Shown here piece by piece: positions 7,609-17,600 of a stretch of DNA of 64,000 nucleotides. This DNA is from a bacterium. Its GTDB lineage: Bacteria; Orphanbacterota; Orphanbacteria; Orphanbacterales; Orphanbacteraceae. The position numbers and the translations under genes are program-made. Under the pieces are notes generated by a model that saw only the letters and a program-made list of their open reading frames with translations, was not told the DNA's origin and searched no databases. The stretch lies in NCBI GenBank assembly GCA_025782575.1, contig JALGYY010000043.1, positions 204,501 to 268,500 on the forward strand, given 5' to 3'. Numbering within the stretch: position 1 is the first letter of the stretch; each line of letters begins with the position of its first letter.

Positions 7609-8484
7609 CTAAAGGTCCTTCCTCTTAAATATTCTGTCAGCGAAGCCGAGAAATAGAGCTGACCAGATAACAGCACCTGGAACAGCCAACCGGTCGGCAT
7701 CGGGGAAAACCTCCCGACCGAGCGCCCAGTCGATACCGACACTCTGAACATTGGCGATGGGAGGAAACAGCCGCACGAAACCGCGGAGAACCGAAGCCAT
7801 GAACCCGGCCGGCTCTCCCGCAAGATAAGGTTCGAGGAGAGGATACCACCAAGCGCCCATGCTTTCCGCAGGCGCGCGAACATCGAACAGATAGGCTTCC
7901 AGAAGATCGAGGGAAAGAAACCAGCTTGCCGCCCATGCGAGGAGCGCGGCAAATGCTCCCCATGCTCCGAGCCAGAGCCGAAGCAACAGAAGAAGGGCCA
8001 GCAAAAGAACCTGACCAAGTAGTAAAAGAATTGCCCCACCGATCACCCGGAAGAGCCCCACCCCGCCGGATGACAGAAGTGAGGGAGAGAAAAGTTGCTG
8101 GAGGAATAGAGCGGCCACCCAGATCGCGGCAAAGACCGAGAGCACACCCAGAATACGTCCGAAGAGAAACCGCGTCCGGCTGATCGGGGCCGTCAGATCG
8201 AACGGGGTGCCGCCGCGATCCGCACCTGCGAGAATAAATGTCGGTCCGCGGAAGAGCAAAAGCGCCATCCCGAACCAGGCGATAGCCCGGAGACCGAACC
8301 CGATCGCAACGCGGGAGCGCAGACCTTCCCCGATCGCCACCTCCTCCCCGTTCCAGAAGAACGATCCCTCGAGCCCAGCCATTCCCTTTACGATCCACGC
8401 AATCAAGAGAAGAGTGCAAAGAGTAAGGATCGGCCCGCTCCCTCGAGTAAATTGAATCCAGACAGCTCGATGAAGCGCTCTCAC
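7609..8484 (-). CDS. ABC-2 type transporter permease
   Basis: A 291-aa integral membrane protein with about six hydrophobic segments (for example LTLCTLLLIAWIVKG, LGVLSVFAAIWVAALFL and a Leu-rich helix near residues 150-170). The phrase GGTPFDLTAPISRTRFLFGRILG matches the intracellular 'SR-x-x-x-x-G-K/R' loop of ABC-2/ABC-transporter permeases that contacts the ATPase. The GTG start overlaps the stop of the ATPase gene as GTGA, so the two proteins form one exporter. Substrate is unknown; lipids, polysaccharide or drugs are the usual options. Confidence 0.8.
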   Translation of the reverse strand: MRALHRAVWIQFTRGSGPILTLCTLLLIAWIVKGMAGLEGSFFWNGEEVAIGEGLRSRVAIGFGLRAIAWFGMALLLFRGPTFILAGADRGGTPFDLTAPISRTRFLFGRILGVLSVFAAIWVAALFLQQLFSPSLLSSGGVGLFRVIGGAILLLLGQVLLLALLLLLRLWLGAWGAFAALLAWAASWFLSLDLLEAYLFDVRAPAESMGAWWYPLLEPYLAGEPAGFMASVLRGFVRLFPPIANVQSVGIDWALGREVFPDADRLAVPGAVIWSALFLGFADRIFKRKDL

Positions 8485-9359
8485 TTCAAGATCCTTCCCA
8501 TGGCATCACGAAGGGACGCCGGTCGGAATGAAGATTGCCGAATTGCCCGCCCGGACTGCTCCAGCGATTGAATGACTCGATCGCCGTCCTGGCGGTCCGA
8601 AACAAAAACGCGCACCCTCCCCGATTCCGGAGTGATCACCGCCTCGCGACCGGCGAGAGACCGGTCGAGGTCCTCCGGCCATTGATCGAAACTGAGGTCC
8701 AGAATAAAAGGAGCGGGGAGCAGATCGGCAGGAGGCGCGCAGATCCGAAGCGCCCCTTTCTCGATCACTCCGATCCGGTCGCACACGCGTTCTACTTCGG
8801 AAAGAATGTGGGATGAGAGAAAAAGCGTAGCCCCTTCGCGCCTGGCCTGCAGAAGAACATTCTCGACCAGTTCCCGGCCGGCCACATCCAGATCGGCGGT
8901 CGGCTCGTCCAGCAGCCATATACCGGGACGCATCGCGAGAAGTAGAAGGAGCCCCGTCCGGCGCTTCATCCCTTTGGAGAGTGACCCGGCCGGATCACCC
9001 AACCGGTCGGCCAGGCCGACCCTCTCAGCCGCCGATTCGATGGACGAGACGTCTCCGTTTCGGAGGGCGACCTGATAGCGAAGCCATTCTCTCAACCGAA
9101 TCCTCGGAGGGAGCGGAATCTCTTCGGGAAGATAGCCGAGAGAGCGCCTGCTCGACGGATTTCCGGCCGGCACGCCGTCCAGTGTGACCTCACCACTGTC
9201 GGGGCGTACGAGCCCCACGGCAATCTTGAGCGCTGTCGTTTTCCCCGCCCCGTTCGGTCCCAGAAATCCGAAAATCTCTCCCGGCGAAACTTCGATGTCG
9301 AGGCCGGAGAGTGCCTGAATCCCGCCATATTGTTTTGTTACGGCGCTCCACTTAATCAA
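8481..9359 (-). CDS. ABC transporter ATP-binding protein
   Basis: A 292-aa ATPase when started at the TTG at 9359, which has GGGAG 7 bases upstream and overlaps the preceding stop by 8 bases. A longer reading from 9425 would begin with an arginine-rich stretch that is really the antisense of the phosphatase C terminus. Motifs in order: Walker A GPNGAGKTT, Q-loop region LGYLPEEIPLPP, signature SLSKGMKRR, Walker B GIWLLDEPTADLD, and switch His in LFLSSHILSEVE. A C-terminal regulatory extension of about 80 residues follows. It pairs with the downstream permease as an ABC-2 exporter. Confidence 0.93.
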   Translation of the reverse strand: MIKWSAVTKQYGGIQALSGLDIEVSPGEIFGFLGPNGAGKTTALKIAVGLVRPDSGEVTLDGVPAGNPSSRRSLGYLPEEIPLPPRIRLREWLRYQVALRNGDVSSIESAAERVGLADRLGDPAGSLSKGMKRRTGLLLLLAMRPGIWLLDEPTADLDVAGRELVENVLLQARREGATLFLSSHILSEVERVCDRIGVIEKGALRICAPPADLLPAPFILDLSFDQWPEDLDRSLAGREAVITPESGRVRVFVSDRQDGDRVIQSLEQSGRAIRQSSFRPASLRDAMGRILK

Positions 9360-11682
9360 CCGGAACTCCCTTCCCGGCGACCAGTGATCCGGCTTTCTCC
9401 TCGATCTCGGTCGGCGTTTCCCCATCGGGAGAAGCGCGGAGAATGATCATCGTGAAATCATCGGAAAAACTCCGGCCACCATTGAACCGGGAGACCTCCT
9501 CCCGCACTTTGCCGAGAATTTGCTCCGCACTTTCGTGGCGATGGGCCAGAAGGATTTCCGTCAGTCGATCCTCACCGAAGAGATGATCTTCATCCTCCGG
9601 ATCGAATTCCTCGGTAACTCCATCGGTATAAAATGCGAGAAGATCACCCGGCTCGAGCGGCACAGCCTCCTCCTCGTAGCCTGCATCAGCCAGCATGCCG
9701 AGGACGAGACCGCCCGCCTCCAGTTCGGAAACTGATCCATCATTTCGTATGAGGAGCGGGAAATTGTGTCCCCCGTTGGAGAAGCGAAACCGGCCGTCCT
9801 CCGGCTCATAAACGCCGAAAAAGAATGTGGCGAATTTTTCGGGCGAAGTGGATCGACAGAGAATGCGATTCATGCGCTCCATAACCGGCCCGAGTGAGGG
9901 AGAGCCGATCATCTGGGCATGAAGAGCGGCGTGGAGCATGGACATGAGGAGCGCAGCCGGTACACCCTTCCCCGATACGTCCCCGATGGCAATTCCCGAT
10001 CGGCCGCCGGGAAGGGGAATCAGATCGTAATAATCTCCTCCCACCTGCCTGCTCGGAATGCTCACAGCTGCGACATCGAGCCCGGCGAGCCGGCGCGTTT
10101 TCTGTGGCAGGATGGACTGCTGGATCGAGCGGGCCATGGCGAGTTCCTCATCGACCAGGCGGCGCTCAACCGCCTCTTCGTGCAGGCGAGCGTTCCGAAT
10201 CGCGATACCCAACTGGGTTGCGAGGAGTGACAGGAGCGATACGTCTTCCGCGTTGAATCGTGCGCCTGTCACTTTAGGCCCAAATGATAAAAAACCGATA
10301 CATCCACCCCCTTCGGGAAGATGAATCGGAACGAGCAGACGGGAACCGAGGGCTCGAGTGAGATCACGAGCCTCGTCCCTCTCAGCACTGTCGGCAATAT
10401 CGTCCACCAGATCCCGGGCGAGTTCCGGATCACTTGTACGCGCCAGTCGACGGGCAAGCGGGTGCTCCCGGGGAATTTCTCTAATCTCGACATTCCGGCC
10501 TTTTCCTCGAACTGTAAAATATTCTTCTCCCGGATCGAGAATGGCAAGATCAGCCCGATCCACAGCCATCGCCTCACGAAGGGAATTCAGGATCGTCTCT
10601 TCGAGTCTGTCCCGATTGAGAATGGCGGTCATTTCACGGCCCAATCGCCGCATGACATTTCGATGAGCCACCCGATCACCGGCAAGAAGCCGGTCGGCTG
10701 TCGACTCCATTCTCCCCATCAGGGGATGGAAGAAAATGATCGCGGTGAGAACAAAGAGGGTTTGAAAAACTGGAAAGGCGACGCCCAGGCTGGTGTCGAG
10801 GAGCCTGTCGAGCTGGCGTGCGGAGAAGAAATAGACCAGTACCAGAAACGTGGAGGTCGCCGAAAGAAGGATCCCCCGGCGGACGACTGTCCCCACGTCG
10901 AGAAAGCTTCGTCCCACGATCGCGAATGCGATCGCCCCCGTGCCGATCAACAGGCCGGCAGTCACCGTGATCAGCCTGATCACTTCGGGTACTTGATAGG
11001 AGAAGAGGACCGGGAAAGGGACGGCAATAGCATAGAGGCCGACGCATGTGGCGAGGCCGAACAGGATCACGGAGAGTTGCCGCCGAATCTTGGGGCTCTC
11101 CAGTACGCGAAAACTACGGTACAGCAGAAAGATCGCCGCACCACTGTAGACGATGTCGACAAGCGAGAAAAAACGGATGTGGAATCGCGTGAGAAGTCCG
11201 GCTCCCAGATTAAGCAGTGTGGCGCTGACCGCGAGAGTCCTGTCGATCACTCCCCCGCCCGTCTCGGCGCCGACGTCCCAGATCGTGAAGGCTCCGCCGA
11301 CCGATGCAAAGAGGAGAACAAGCAGGAGGTGAAATATATGGGGGCCGAACAGAAACACGGAAAATCTGTGGAAGCGGCGCAGGATCGGTCGTTCGGTCGG
11401 GTAGACAAGGGCGAAAAGGAGGAGAGAGGGAAAGAAAAACTGCCATACACAGGCGAATGTAGTAGCGACGTTTTCGGACAGGCGAAATCCGGCGGGGCCG
11501 TAGAGAATGAGAAGTGTCCCGAGCCCGGCGAGCAGAGGGCCGGAACCACCGAAGAACATCATGGTGGCCGTGATCCGATGAAGCCGTTCGTCGGGGCTCT
11601 CTCTCAGGATCAGGATACCGAGGAGAAGGACCGCCCCCCCGCAGGCGAGAAAAAGTGAGGCTCCGAGTAGATTCAGCGTCAT
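9352..11682 (-). CDS. Membrane-bound SpoIIE/RsbU-type PP2C phosphatase with GAF domain
   Basis: A 776-aa signalling protein. Residues 1-330 form about ten membrane helices (7TM/histidine-kinase-like sensor region). Residues about 345-510 form a GAF domain, starting at the helix LEETILNSLREAMAVDRADL. A linker helix with MARSIQQSILPQ leads into the SpoIIE phosphatase (about 540-755), with metal-site blocks GGDYYDLI, IGDVSGKGVPAALLMS and FSDDFTMIILR. Such phosphatases dephosphorylate a STAS protein and thereby release a binding partner from an RsbW-like kinase. Both partners are encoded just upstream on the same strand, which fits this role closely. The signal sensed is unknown. Confidence 0.9.
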   Translation of the reverse strand: MTLNLLGASLFLACGGAVLLLGILILRESPDERLHRITATMMFFGGSGPLLAGLGTLLILYGPAGFRLSENVATTFACVWQFFFPSLLLFALVYPTERPILRRFHRFSVFLFGPHIFHLLLVLLFASVGGAFTIWDVGAETGGGVIDRTLAVSATLLNLGAGLLTRFHIRFFSLVDIVYSGAAIFLLYRSFRVLESPKIRRQLSVILFGLATCVGLYAIAVPFPVLFSYQVPEVIRLITVTAGLLIGTGAIAFAIVGRSFLDVGTVVRRGILLSATSTFLVLVYFFSARQLDRLLDTSLGVAFPVFQTLFVLTAIIFFHPLMGRMESTADRLLAGDRVAHRNVMRRLGREMTAILNRDRLEETILNSLREAMAVDRADLAILDPGEEYFTVRGKGRNVEIREIPREHPLARRLARTSDPELARDLVDDIADSAERDEARDLTRALGSRLLVPIHLPEGGGCIGFLSFGPKVTGARFNAEDVSLLSLLATQLGIAIRNARLHEEAVERRLVDEELAMARSIQQSILPQKTRRLAGLDVAAVSIPSRQVGGDYYDLIPLPGGRSGIAIGDVSGKGVPAALLMSMLHAALHAQMIGSPSLGPVMERMNRILCRSTSPEKFATFFFGVYEPEDGRFRFSNGGHNFPLLIRNDGSVSELEAGGLVLGMLADAGYEEEAVPLEPGDLLAFYTDGVTEEFDPEDEDHLFGEDRLTEILLAHRHESAEQILGKVREEVSRFNGGRSFSDDFTMIILRASPDGETPTEIEEKAGSLVAGKGVPVD

Positions 11683-11818
11683 CGTTCCGCTCGTTCCGAT
11701 CGAGTCGAGGCGTCGGGAGCCCGCGTTCCGGGTGGGCCGCTCTTTCGAAACAGATACGGCGGAAAGGAGATTGGGGTTTCCTCTTTCCGAAGGCGCCCCG
11801 GACCTCTGCCGTCGATGA

Positions 11819-12274
11819 TCAGCTCGCGGTCTGGGCTTTCGCCCCGAGGTTCTTGACCAGCTGCACGGTAGTGCCGCCCGCCGGGTCGAAACGATAGTTC
11901 ACTTCGTCCATGAATGCGCGAAGGATGAAGATACCTCTTCCCCGCTCGCGCAACAGGTTTTCGGGCTTTACGGGATCGTCGACAAGCTTGAGATCAAACC
12001 CCTTGCCCTCGTCTGTCACGGTAACGCTGAAGGCCTCTGCATCGTACTCGAAGCGGATCTTGACAGTCTTGGAAGGGTCCTCCCGATTGCCATGCTCAAT
12101 CGCATTGGTACACGCTTCAATGACCGCAGTAGTCAGCGTGTCCTTCAACGCCTCGTCCACTTCGAGGCGTGTAGCGATCTCCTCGGCAACACCGTTTACG
12201 AGCGAGAGGTAGTCCATACTGCTCGGCAGGTTGAGATCGAGGGTTTCCCTGGCGGACGGAGGCATTCGGCTCAT
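11819..12274 (-). CDS. RsbW-like serine kinase / ATP-binding anti-sigma factor
   Basis: A 151-aa GHKL-fold ATPase (HATPase_c_2). The N box is AVIEACTNAIEHG with the metal Asn. The G1 box is VTDEGKGFD and the G2-like box is RERGRGIFIL. RsbW/SpoIIAB-type proteins phosphorylate a STAS antagonist and sequester a sigma factor or another target. The gene overlaps the STAS gene by ATGA and lies 136 bases before the SpoIIE phosphatase gene. No sigma factor is seen nearby, so the final target of this switch is not known from the window. Confidence 0.9.
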   Translation of the reverse strand: MSRMPPSARETLDLNLPSSMDYLSLVNGVAEEIATRLEVDEALKDTLTTAVIEACTNAIEHGNREDPSKTVKIRFEYDAEAFSVTVTDEGKGFDLKLVDDPVKPENLLRERGRGIFILRAFMDEVNYRFDPAGGTTVQLVKNLGAKAQTAS

Positions 12275-12615
12275 TCCCCTCCGAAGCTTTCCACCGCATC
12301 ATCCACTGTCTTGTGTGTTTCGAAGACCGTCGTAAGCTTCGTGATCATCAGAATCGATTCAATCCGGCTCGCCACGGCGGCAAGTTTCAGGACACCCCCC
12401 GCGTTCTTGACCGACGAGTATCCCGAAATGAGAATGCCGAGGCCTGTCGAGTTTACCCAGCTCAAAGACTTGAGATCGGCAACCAGGTTCTTCCGATCCG
12501 CCCCCAGAAGGTCCTTGATCATATCCTGAAACAGGACCGAGTCCGGCCCTCCCATTAGCTTTCCACTCAGTACGAGGACGGTCACGTCCCCACGGTCCAC
12601 ACGCTTGAGATTCAC
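12271..12615 (-). CDS. STAS-domain anti-anti-sigma factor (RsbV/SpoIIAA-like)
   Basis: A 114-aa single-domain STAS protein. The expected phosphorylation site is the Ser in LSWVNSTGLGILISGY, just before the conserved T-G-L-G. The N terminus RGDVTVLVLSGKL is the typical first strand pair. In partner switching the dephosphorylated form captures the RsbW-like kinase. The neighbouring kinase (4-base overlap) and SpoIIE phosphatase complete the three-part module. Confidence 0.92.
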   Translation of the reverse strand: MNLKRVDRGDVTVLVLSGKLMGGPDSVLFQDMIKDLLGADRKNLVADLKSLSWVNSTGLGILISGYSSVKNAGGVLKLAAVASRIESILMITKLTTVFETHKTVDDAVESFGGE

Positions 12616-12741
12616 ACCGGCCCCCTCTTGGTTTCCAACTCTCTTCCTGCTCGCGACTCACCCGTCGCAATATTGAATCTGATTCTACCCAAAATCCGGC
12701 CTTCCAGCCCCCCTTTTCTCTGCATCCTCAACGAGACGTCA

Positions 12742-13701
12742 CTACGGACCATCTCGCTCCTGCCGCAGAAACTGGATGAGCGCCTGCATATCGGCCGGCA
12801 AAGGCGCCTCAAACTGCGCCCACTCGCCCGTCTCCGGATGAGGAAACCCGAGCCTGGCAGCGTGAAGGGCCTGGCGATCGATCAGAGAGAGCGCCTCCGC
12901 CGCCGCTCGTCTCCTGTCATGGGCCATTCCTCGTATTGCCTTTTCCCTTCCTCCATATGCCGGATCGCCGAACAGGGCGTGATTGCGATGACTGAAGTGA
13001 ACGCGGATCTGATGGGTGCGGCCGGTATCGAGCGTGACGTCAAGAAGCGAGGTGAACCGGAACGCCTCGCCGAGCTGGTAATGGGACCGGGCGTGCCGGC
13101 CGTTGTTCACCACCGCCATCCGTGTCCGGTCAGACGAAGAGCGCCCGACCGGCGCCTCGATCGTTCCCCGGTCGTCCATCACTCCCCAGACGACCGCGCA
13201 GTACTCCCGCTTCACTTCCCTCCGTCGAATCGCCTCGCCGAGGCACGCGTGGGCAGCCGGATGGCGGGCGACTACGAGCAGACCGGTCGTATCTTTGTCC
13301 AGGCGGTGGACGATGCCTGGCCGCTCGGCGTCCTCTCCCCCGTCGATCCGCCCGACGTGATGCAGGAGTGCATGAACGAGCGTTCCCGTGCGCGCACCCA
13401 CTCCGGGATGAACGACCAGCCCGGCCTGCTTGTTGACCACGACAATATCCTCGTCCATATGAATAATGTCGAGGGGGATGTCCTCCGGCAGCAGGTGACT
13501 CGGCTCCGGGGCGGGGATCTCGACACTGATCTCTTCGCCTGGCGAGACTTTATGGCTCGCTTTGACCGGGACGCCGTCTATCTGCACCAGTCCTTCTCGA
13601 ATGAGCTTCTGCGCGAACGCGCGGGAATGGACAACATCCCTGTCAGCGAGGAAGCGGTCGAGCCTGGTGGGGGGAGTATCCGGAGGAACGCTAACCAGCA
13701 T
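12742..13701 (-). CDS. rluD: RluD-type 23S rRNA pseudouridine synthase
   Basis: A 319-aa RluA/RluD-family enzyme. An N-terminal S4 RNA-binding domain (residues 11-60, RLDRFLADRDVVHSR) precedes the catalytic domain. The signature HRLDKDTTGLLVVA contains the catalytic Asp (D135), and LDTGRTHQIRVH forms the second conserved block. The family makes pseudouridines in large-subunit rRNA, typically in helix 69 for RluD. The family contains several similar specificities (RluA, RluC, RluD); S4 presence and the lspA neighbour favour RluD. It starts 37 bases after lspA. Confidence 0.92.
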   Translation of the reverse strand: MLVSVPPDTPPTRLDRFLADRDVVHSRAFAQKLIREGLVQIDGVPVKASHKVSPGEEISVEIPAPEPSHLLPEDIPLDIIHMDEDIVVVNKQAGLVVHPGVGARTGTLVHALLHHVGRIDGGEDAERPGIVHRLDKDTTGLLVVARHPAAHACLGEAIRRREVKREYCAVVWGVMDDRGTIEAPVGRSSSDRTRMAVVNNGRHARSHYQLGEAFRFTSLLDVTLDTGRTHQIRVHFSHRNHALFGDPAYGGREKAIRGMAHDRRRAAAEALSLIDRQALHAARLGFPHPETGEWAQFEAPLPADMQALIQFLRQERDGP

Positions 13702-13738
13702 ATTTTACCAGCTTGTCTGAGGGCATGGTCCCGCTCCG

Positions 13739-14239
13739 TCAGCCTTGATCAGGAAGGGCTCCAGCGGCCGAGTCCGGCCGGCCGGTCAGAATGAGAAAGA
13801 GTAACACGCCGCTGACTACCGACATATCGGCCACGTTGAACACAGGCCAGCGGAGCCCGCCGATACCGATGTCAACGAAATCGACGACTGTCTCGAGCCG
13901 GAAGCGATCGATCAGGTTGCCGGCGGCACCGCCAAGCAGGAGCCCGAGAGCGATACGGATGCCCCCCTGACGGGCTGCCATTCTCGCCGCGATAATCAGG
14001 ATGACGGCGACGGCGATTAGAGAGAGGAGCGAGAACGGGACTCCCCGGTCCCTCAGTAGACCGAAAGCGCCGCCTGAATTCTGCACATGAGTGAGGCGCA
14101 CGAAGTCACCCACCACATCGATGCTCCTCCCTCGAGGCAAGCCGGTGACGACAAGAAGCTTGGTCACCTGATCGAGGAGAACGACACCGGCAGCAATGGC
14201 AATCGAGAGAAGGGGGAAACGCCAATGAGGGAAATTCAC
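13739..14239 (-). CDS. lspA: Lipoprotein signal peptidase (signal peptidase II)
   Basis: A 166-aa inner-membrane aspartyl protease that removes signal peptides from prolipoproteins. Four hydrophobic helices are visible. The conserved blocks are DQVTK (near residue 23), VQNSGGAFG, GNLIDR...VVDFVDI with the first catalytic Asp (D120), and FNVADMSV with the second (D138). Length is normal. The start overlaps the dksA-like stop as ATGA. It would process the lipoprotein encoded at 37015-38685. Confidence 0.96.
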   Translation of the reverse strand: MNFPHWRFPLLSIAIAAGVVLLDQVTKLLVVTGLPRGRSIDVVGDFVRLTHVQNSGGAFGLLRDRGVPFSLLSLIAVAVILIIAARMAARQGGIRIALGLLLGGAAGNLIDRFRLETVVDFVDIGIGGLRWPVFNVADMSVVSGVLLFLILTGRPDSAAGALPDQG

Positions 14240-14610
14240 CTCTTCTGGCTGTCTTCCTTCTCCTTGCAGGAGATGCAGAGCCGTGCGTGGGGCACCACTT
14301 CCAGCCGTGTGTGCGCGATCTCTTCATTGCAAGTTTCGCAGGTGCCGTAGATCCCTTTATGAATCCTTTCGAGCGCCTGATCGATATGGTAGAGAAGCCG
14401 GGTATCCCGCGAGGCGAGGTGAAAGCGTGTCTCCCTCACGTTGGCATCCGTCCCCGCGTCCGCCATGTGAAACGAATAAGCGGAGAGATCACCGGACGAT
14501 TCGCGTTGCGGATTCGTGGTCGTTTCTTCCAACTGTCCGATGTCTTTCAGCAGGATCGCCCTCTCTTCCAGAAGACGCTTCTCAAAGTGATTGCTTTGTT
14601 TCTGATCCAT
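14236..14610 (-). CDS. DksA/TraR-family zinc-finger protein
   Basis: A 124-aa protein with an N-terminal helical part (FEKRLLEERAILLKDIGQLEE) and a C-terminal four-Cys zinc finger (YGTCETCNEEI...LCISCKEKE), the TraR/DksA architecture. DksA works with ppGpp at RNA polymerase. Shorter homologues such as this one sit next to lspA and ileS in many bacteria, and their role there is less certain. The region between coiled coil and finger contains Asp-rich ADAGTDA, similar in place to the DksA coiled-coil tip. The gene lies between ileS and lspA. Confidence 0.88.
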   Translation of the reverse strand: MDQKQSNHFEKRLLEERAILLKDIGQLEETTTNPQRESSGDLSAYSFHMADAGTDANVRETRFHLASRDTRLLYHIDQALERIHKGIYGTCETCNEEIAHTRLEVVPHARLCISCKEKEDSQKR

Positions 14611-14639
14611 CTCTTGTTCACTCCTTCAGTCGGAGAGTA

Positions 14640-17600
14640 TCAGACTCTCTCTTCGGAGACGCGGGCGATGGAGACGACGGCTGCTTCACCGTTCAGATCC
14701 CACTCGCGAGCGCTGTCTCCGTCCGGCTCACCGGTCTCCAGGGACACACTGAGAGTATCGGCGCGGATCGTATCGGCATGACGGGTGATGGCGGCGATGA
14801 GCCGCTCGCTCCCGCCGTAAACCACCTGAATACGATCAACCACATCGAAGCCGGCATCTTTGCGCATGAATTGAATCTTGTTGACCATTTCCCTGGCAAA
14901 GCCTTCCTGTAAAAGGTCTTCGTCCAATTCGGTATTCAGAAAAACGGCGAGTCTGTCCCCATTTTCCATCTCATAGGGCGCGACCGCACGCTCTTCGACA
15001 TCCATGTAGTCGATCTTCAGGAGGACCGATTCCCCTTCAATTTCGACAGTAGCTTCCCCTTTCTCACGAATGGTGCGGATGAGGTCTGACGACAGGTTCC
15101 TGATGGCGTTTCCGACACCCTTCGCCTGCTTTCCGAACAGGGGCCCGAATGCCGGGAACAACGGCTTCGCCACGAAACCGAGCAGGTCCGCTCCGTCGCT
15201 CCGAAAGTCGAGCTTCCGTGTGTTCAGTTCGTTGGCGATCACGTCTTCCAGATCCATAAGGCCGGGACGATCCACATCGCGGACGATCACCAGAATCTCG
15301 CTCACAGGCTGTCTGGTCTTGATCGTTTTGCGCATCCTGATCGCCCGCCCCAGATTGACCGCCTCACGAGCGAGAGCCATGCTCCTCTCGAGCCCCTCAT
15401 CGATCATCGCTTCATCCGCCACCGGGTAGTCGGCAAGATGTACGGACTCGGGCGCTTCGCTCTGAAACGGCGTGACGAGTCCCAGATAGAGAACCTCACT
15501 CTGAAACGGGATCATCGGCGCCGCCAGCCGGGCGATCGTTTCGAGACAATCATATAGTGTCTCGAAAGCCGCCCGTTTCTCGTCGTCCATTTCACTCTTC
15601 CAGAAACGCCGACGATTCCGGCGAACGTACCAGTTGCTGAGGTCATCAACCACGAACTCCTGGATGAGACGGGCGGCACGATTCAGATCATATGAGGCCA
15701 TTTGAGAATCGACCTCGCGAACCGTCGTGTGGAGCCGGGAGAGTATCCAGCGGTCGATACGCGTACGCCCCGATTCCACCCGGTCAGTGGGATGCGGGAC
15801 GAATTCGTCCAGCGAGGCATAAAGAACAAAGAACGAGTAAGTATTCCGAAGGGTGTCCAGGAACTTATGCCCGATTTCGCGAAGAGCATCGAGACTGAAT
15901 CGCCGAGGCAGATGGAGAGGGGACGCCCAGAAGAGATACCATCGGAGAGCGTCGGCACCATGAATCCTCAGAACGTCCCACGGATCGACGGCGTTTCCTT
16001 TGGACTTCGACATCTTCTTTCCTTCTTCATCCTGAATGTGACCCAGGACGAAGCAGGTCTTGTAGCTGCTCTCCCCCGACATGTGCGTCGCAACAGCGAG
16101 CATCGAGTGAAACCATCCTCGCGTCTGATCGATCGCCTCGGCAATGAAGTCGGCAGGGAACTGGCTCTCGAACCGGCCGTCGGATTCGAACGGGTAGTGG
16201 TACTGCGCATACGGCATGCACCCCGAGTCGAACCAGACGTCGATCACTTCGGGAACCCGTTCCATCGTTCCGCCGCACTTTGCACAAGCCCACGAAATCT
16301 CATCGATCCATGGACGGTGAAGATCGATCGGCTCGGGTAAATTGCCCGCCTTTTCCCGGAGCTCGGCGATACTGCCCACGCAGTCCCGCTCATCGCAGCC
16401 ATCGCACTCCCAGACGTTCAGAGGCGTGCCCCAATACCGATTACGGGACAACGCCCAATCCACATTGTTCTCCAGCCAGCGACCGAGCCGGTTCGCACCG
16501 ACCTCCGCCGGCACCCAGTGAATTCCGGCGTTGTTCTCCAGCATTTCCTGCCGCATGGCTGTCGTCCTGATGAACCAGCTCTCCCGGGCGTAGTAGAGTA
16601 GCGGCGAAGCGCAGCGCCAGCAGTGCGGATAACTATGCTCGATCGTTTCGTGACGAAAAAGAAGACCTCGATCATTCAAATCAGAAACGATGTCAGGATC
16701 CGCGTCTTTCACGAATCGACCGGCCCATGGCGTCACCTCCGGCTTGAAGTTCCCCGCATCGTCCACCAGATTGATTATAGGGAGCCCTTCCGTCAGCCCC
16801 ACTTTATAGTCATCCTCGCCGAACGCCGGCGCCATGTGGACGATTCCGGTCCCCTCTTCCAGGGAGACGAAGTCCGCGGCGATCACTTTCCAGGCGCTTT
16901 CGTTCTCATCGGCAAATGAAAAGAGACGTTCGTAACGCTGTCCGACTAGATCGCTTCCCTTCATCTTTTCGATGATTTTCGGGGCTGACTCCTCGCCGAA
17001 ACACGCACTGAGCCGGGCCTCGGCAAGAATCAGACGCTCCCCTTCCGATTCGACCACCACGTATGTCTCTTTCGCCGCCACGGCGATCGCGGCGTTCGAA
17101 GGAAGTGTCCAGGGGGTGGTCGTCCAGACTAGAAAGCTGGTGTTCTCCCGCTCGGAATGCTTCATCCGTACAGTGATCGAGGGATCTTTCACATCGGCGT
17201 ACCCGAGGGCGACTTCATGACTCGACAGAGGCGTTCCACATCGGGGGCAATAGGGGATCACCTTGTGGCCCTTGTAGATCTTGTCCGACTTCCAGAAGCT
17301 CTGGAGTATGTGCCAGACAGTCTCGATATAGTCGTTGTCGAGCGTAATGTACGGATCCTTCATATCCACCCAGAAGCCGATCCGGTCAGACATGCGTTCC
17401 CATTCCTCAGCAAACCGAAACACCCGATCCCGGCACTTCTTGTTGAACGGGCCGACGCCGAAGGCCTCGACTTCGCTCTTGCTCTTCATGCCGAGTTCCT
17501 TCTCCACTTCGAGTTCCACGGGAAGGCCGTGAGTATCCCAGCCCGCCTTGCGGATAACCTGGCGACCTTTCATCGTCCAGTAACGGCAGGCGAGATCCTT

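Noticed and set aside
10321..11658. A long plus-strand open frame (445 codons) opposite the SpoIIE phosphatase
   Set aside because: It is antisense to a clear phosphatase gene, of low-complexity charged composition, with no motif or start signal.
12628..13794. A 388-codon plus-strand frame opposite rluD
   Set aside because: It is a shadow of rluD with no domain; GC-rich DNA often gives such frames.
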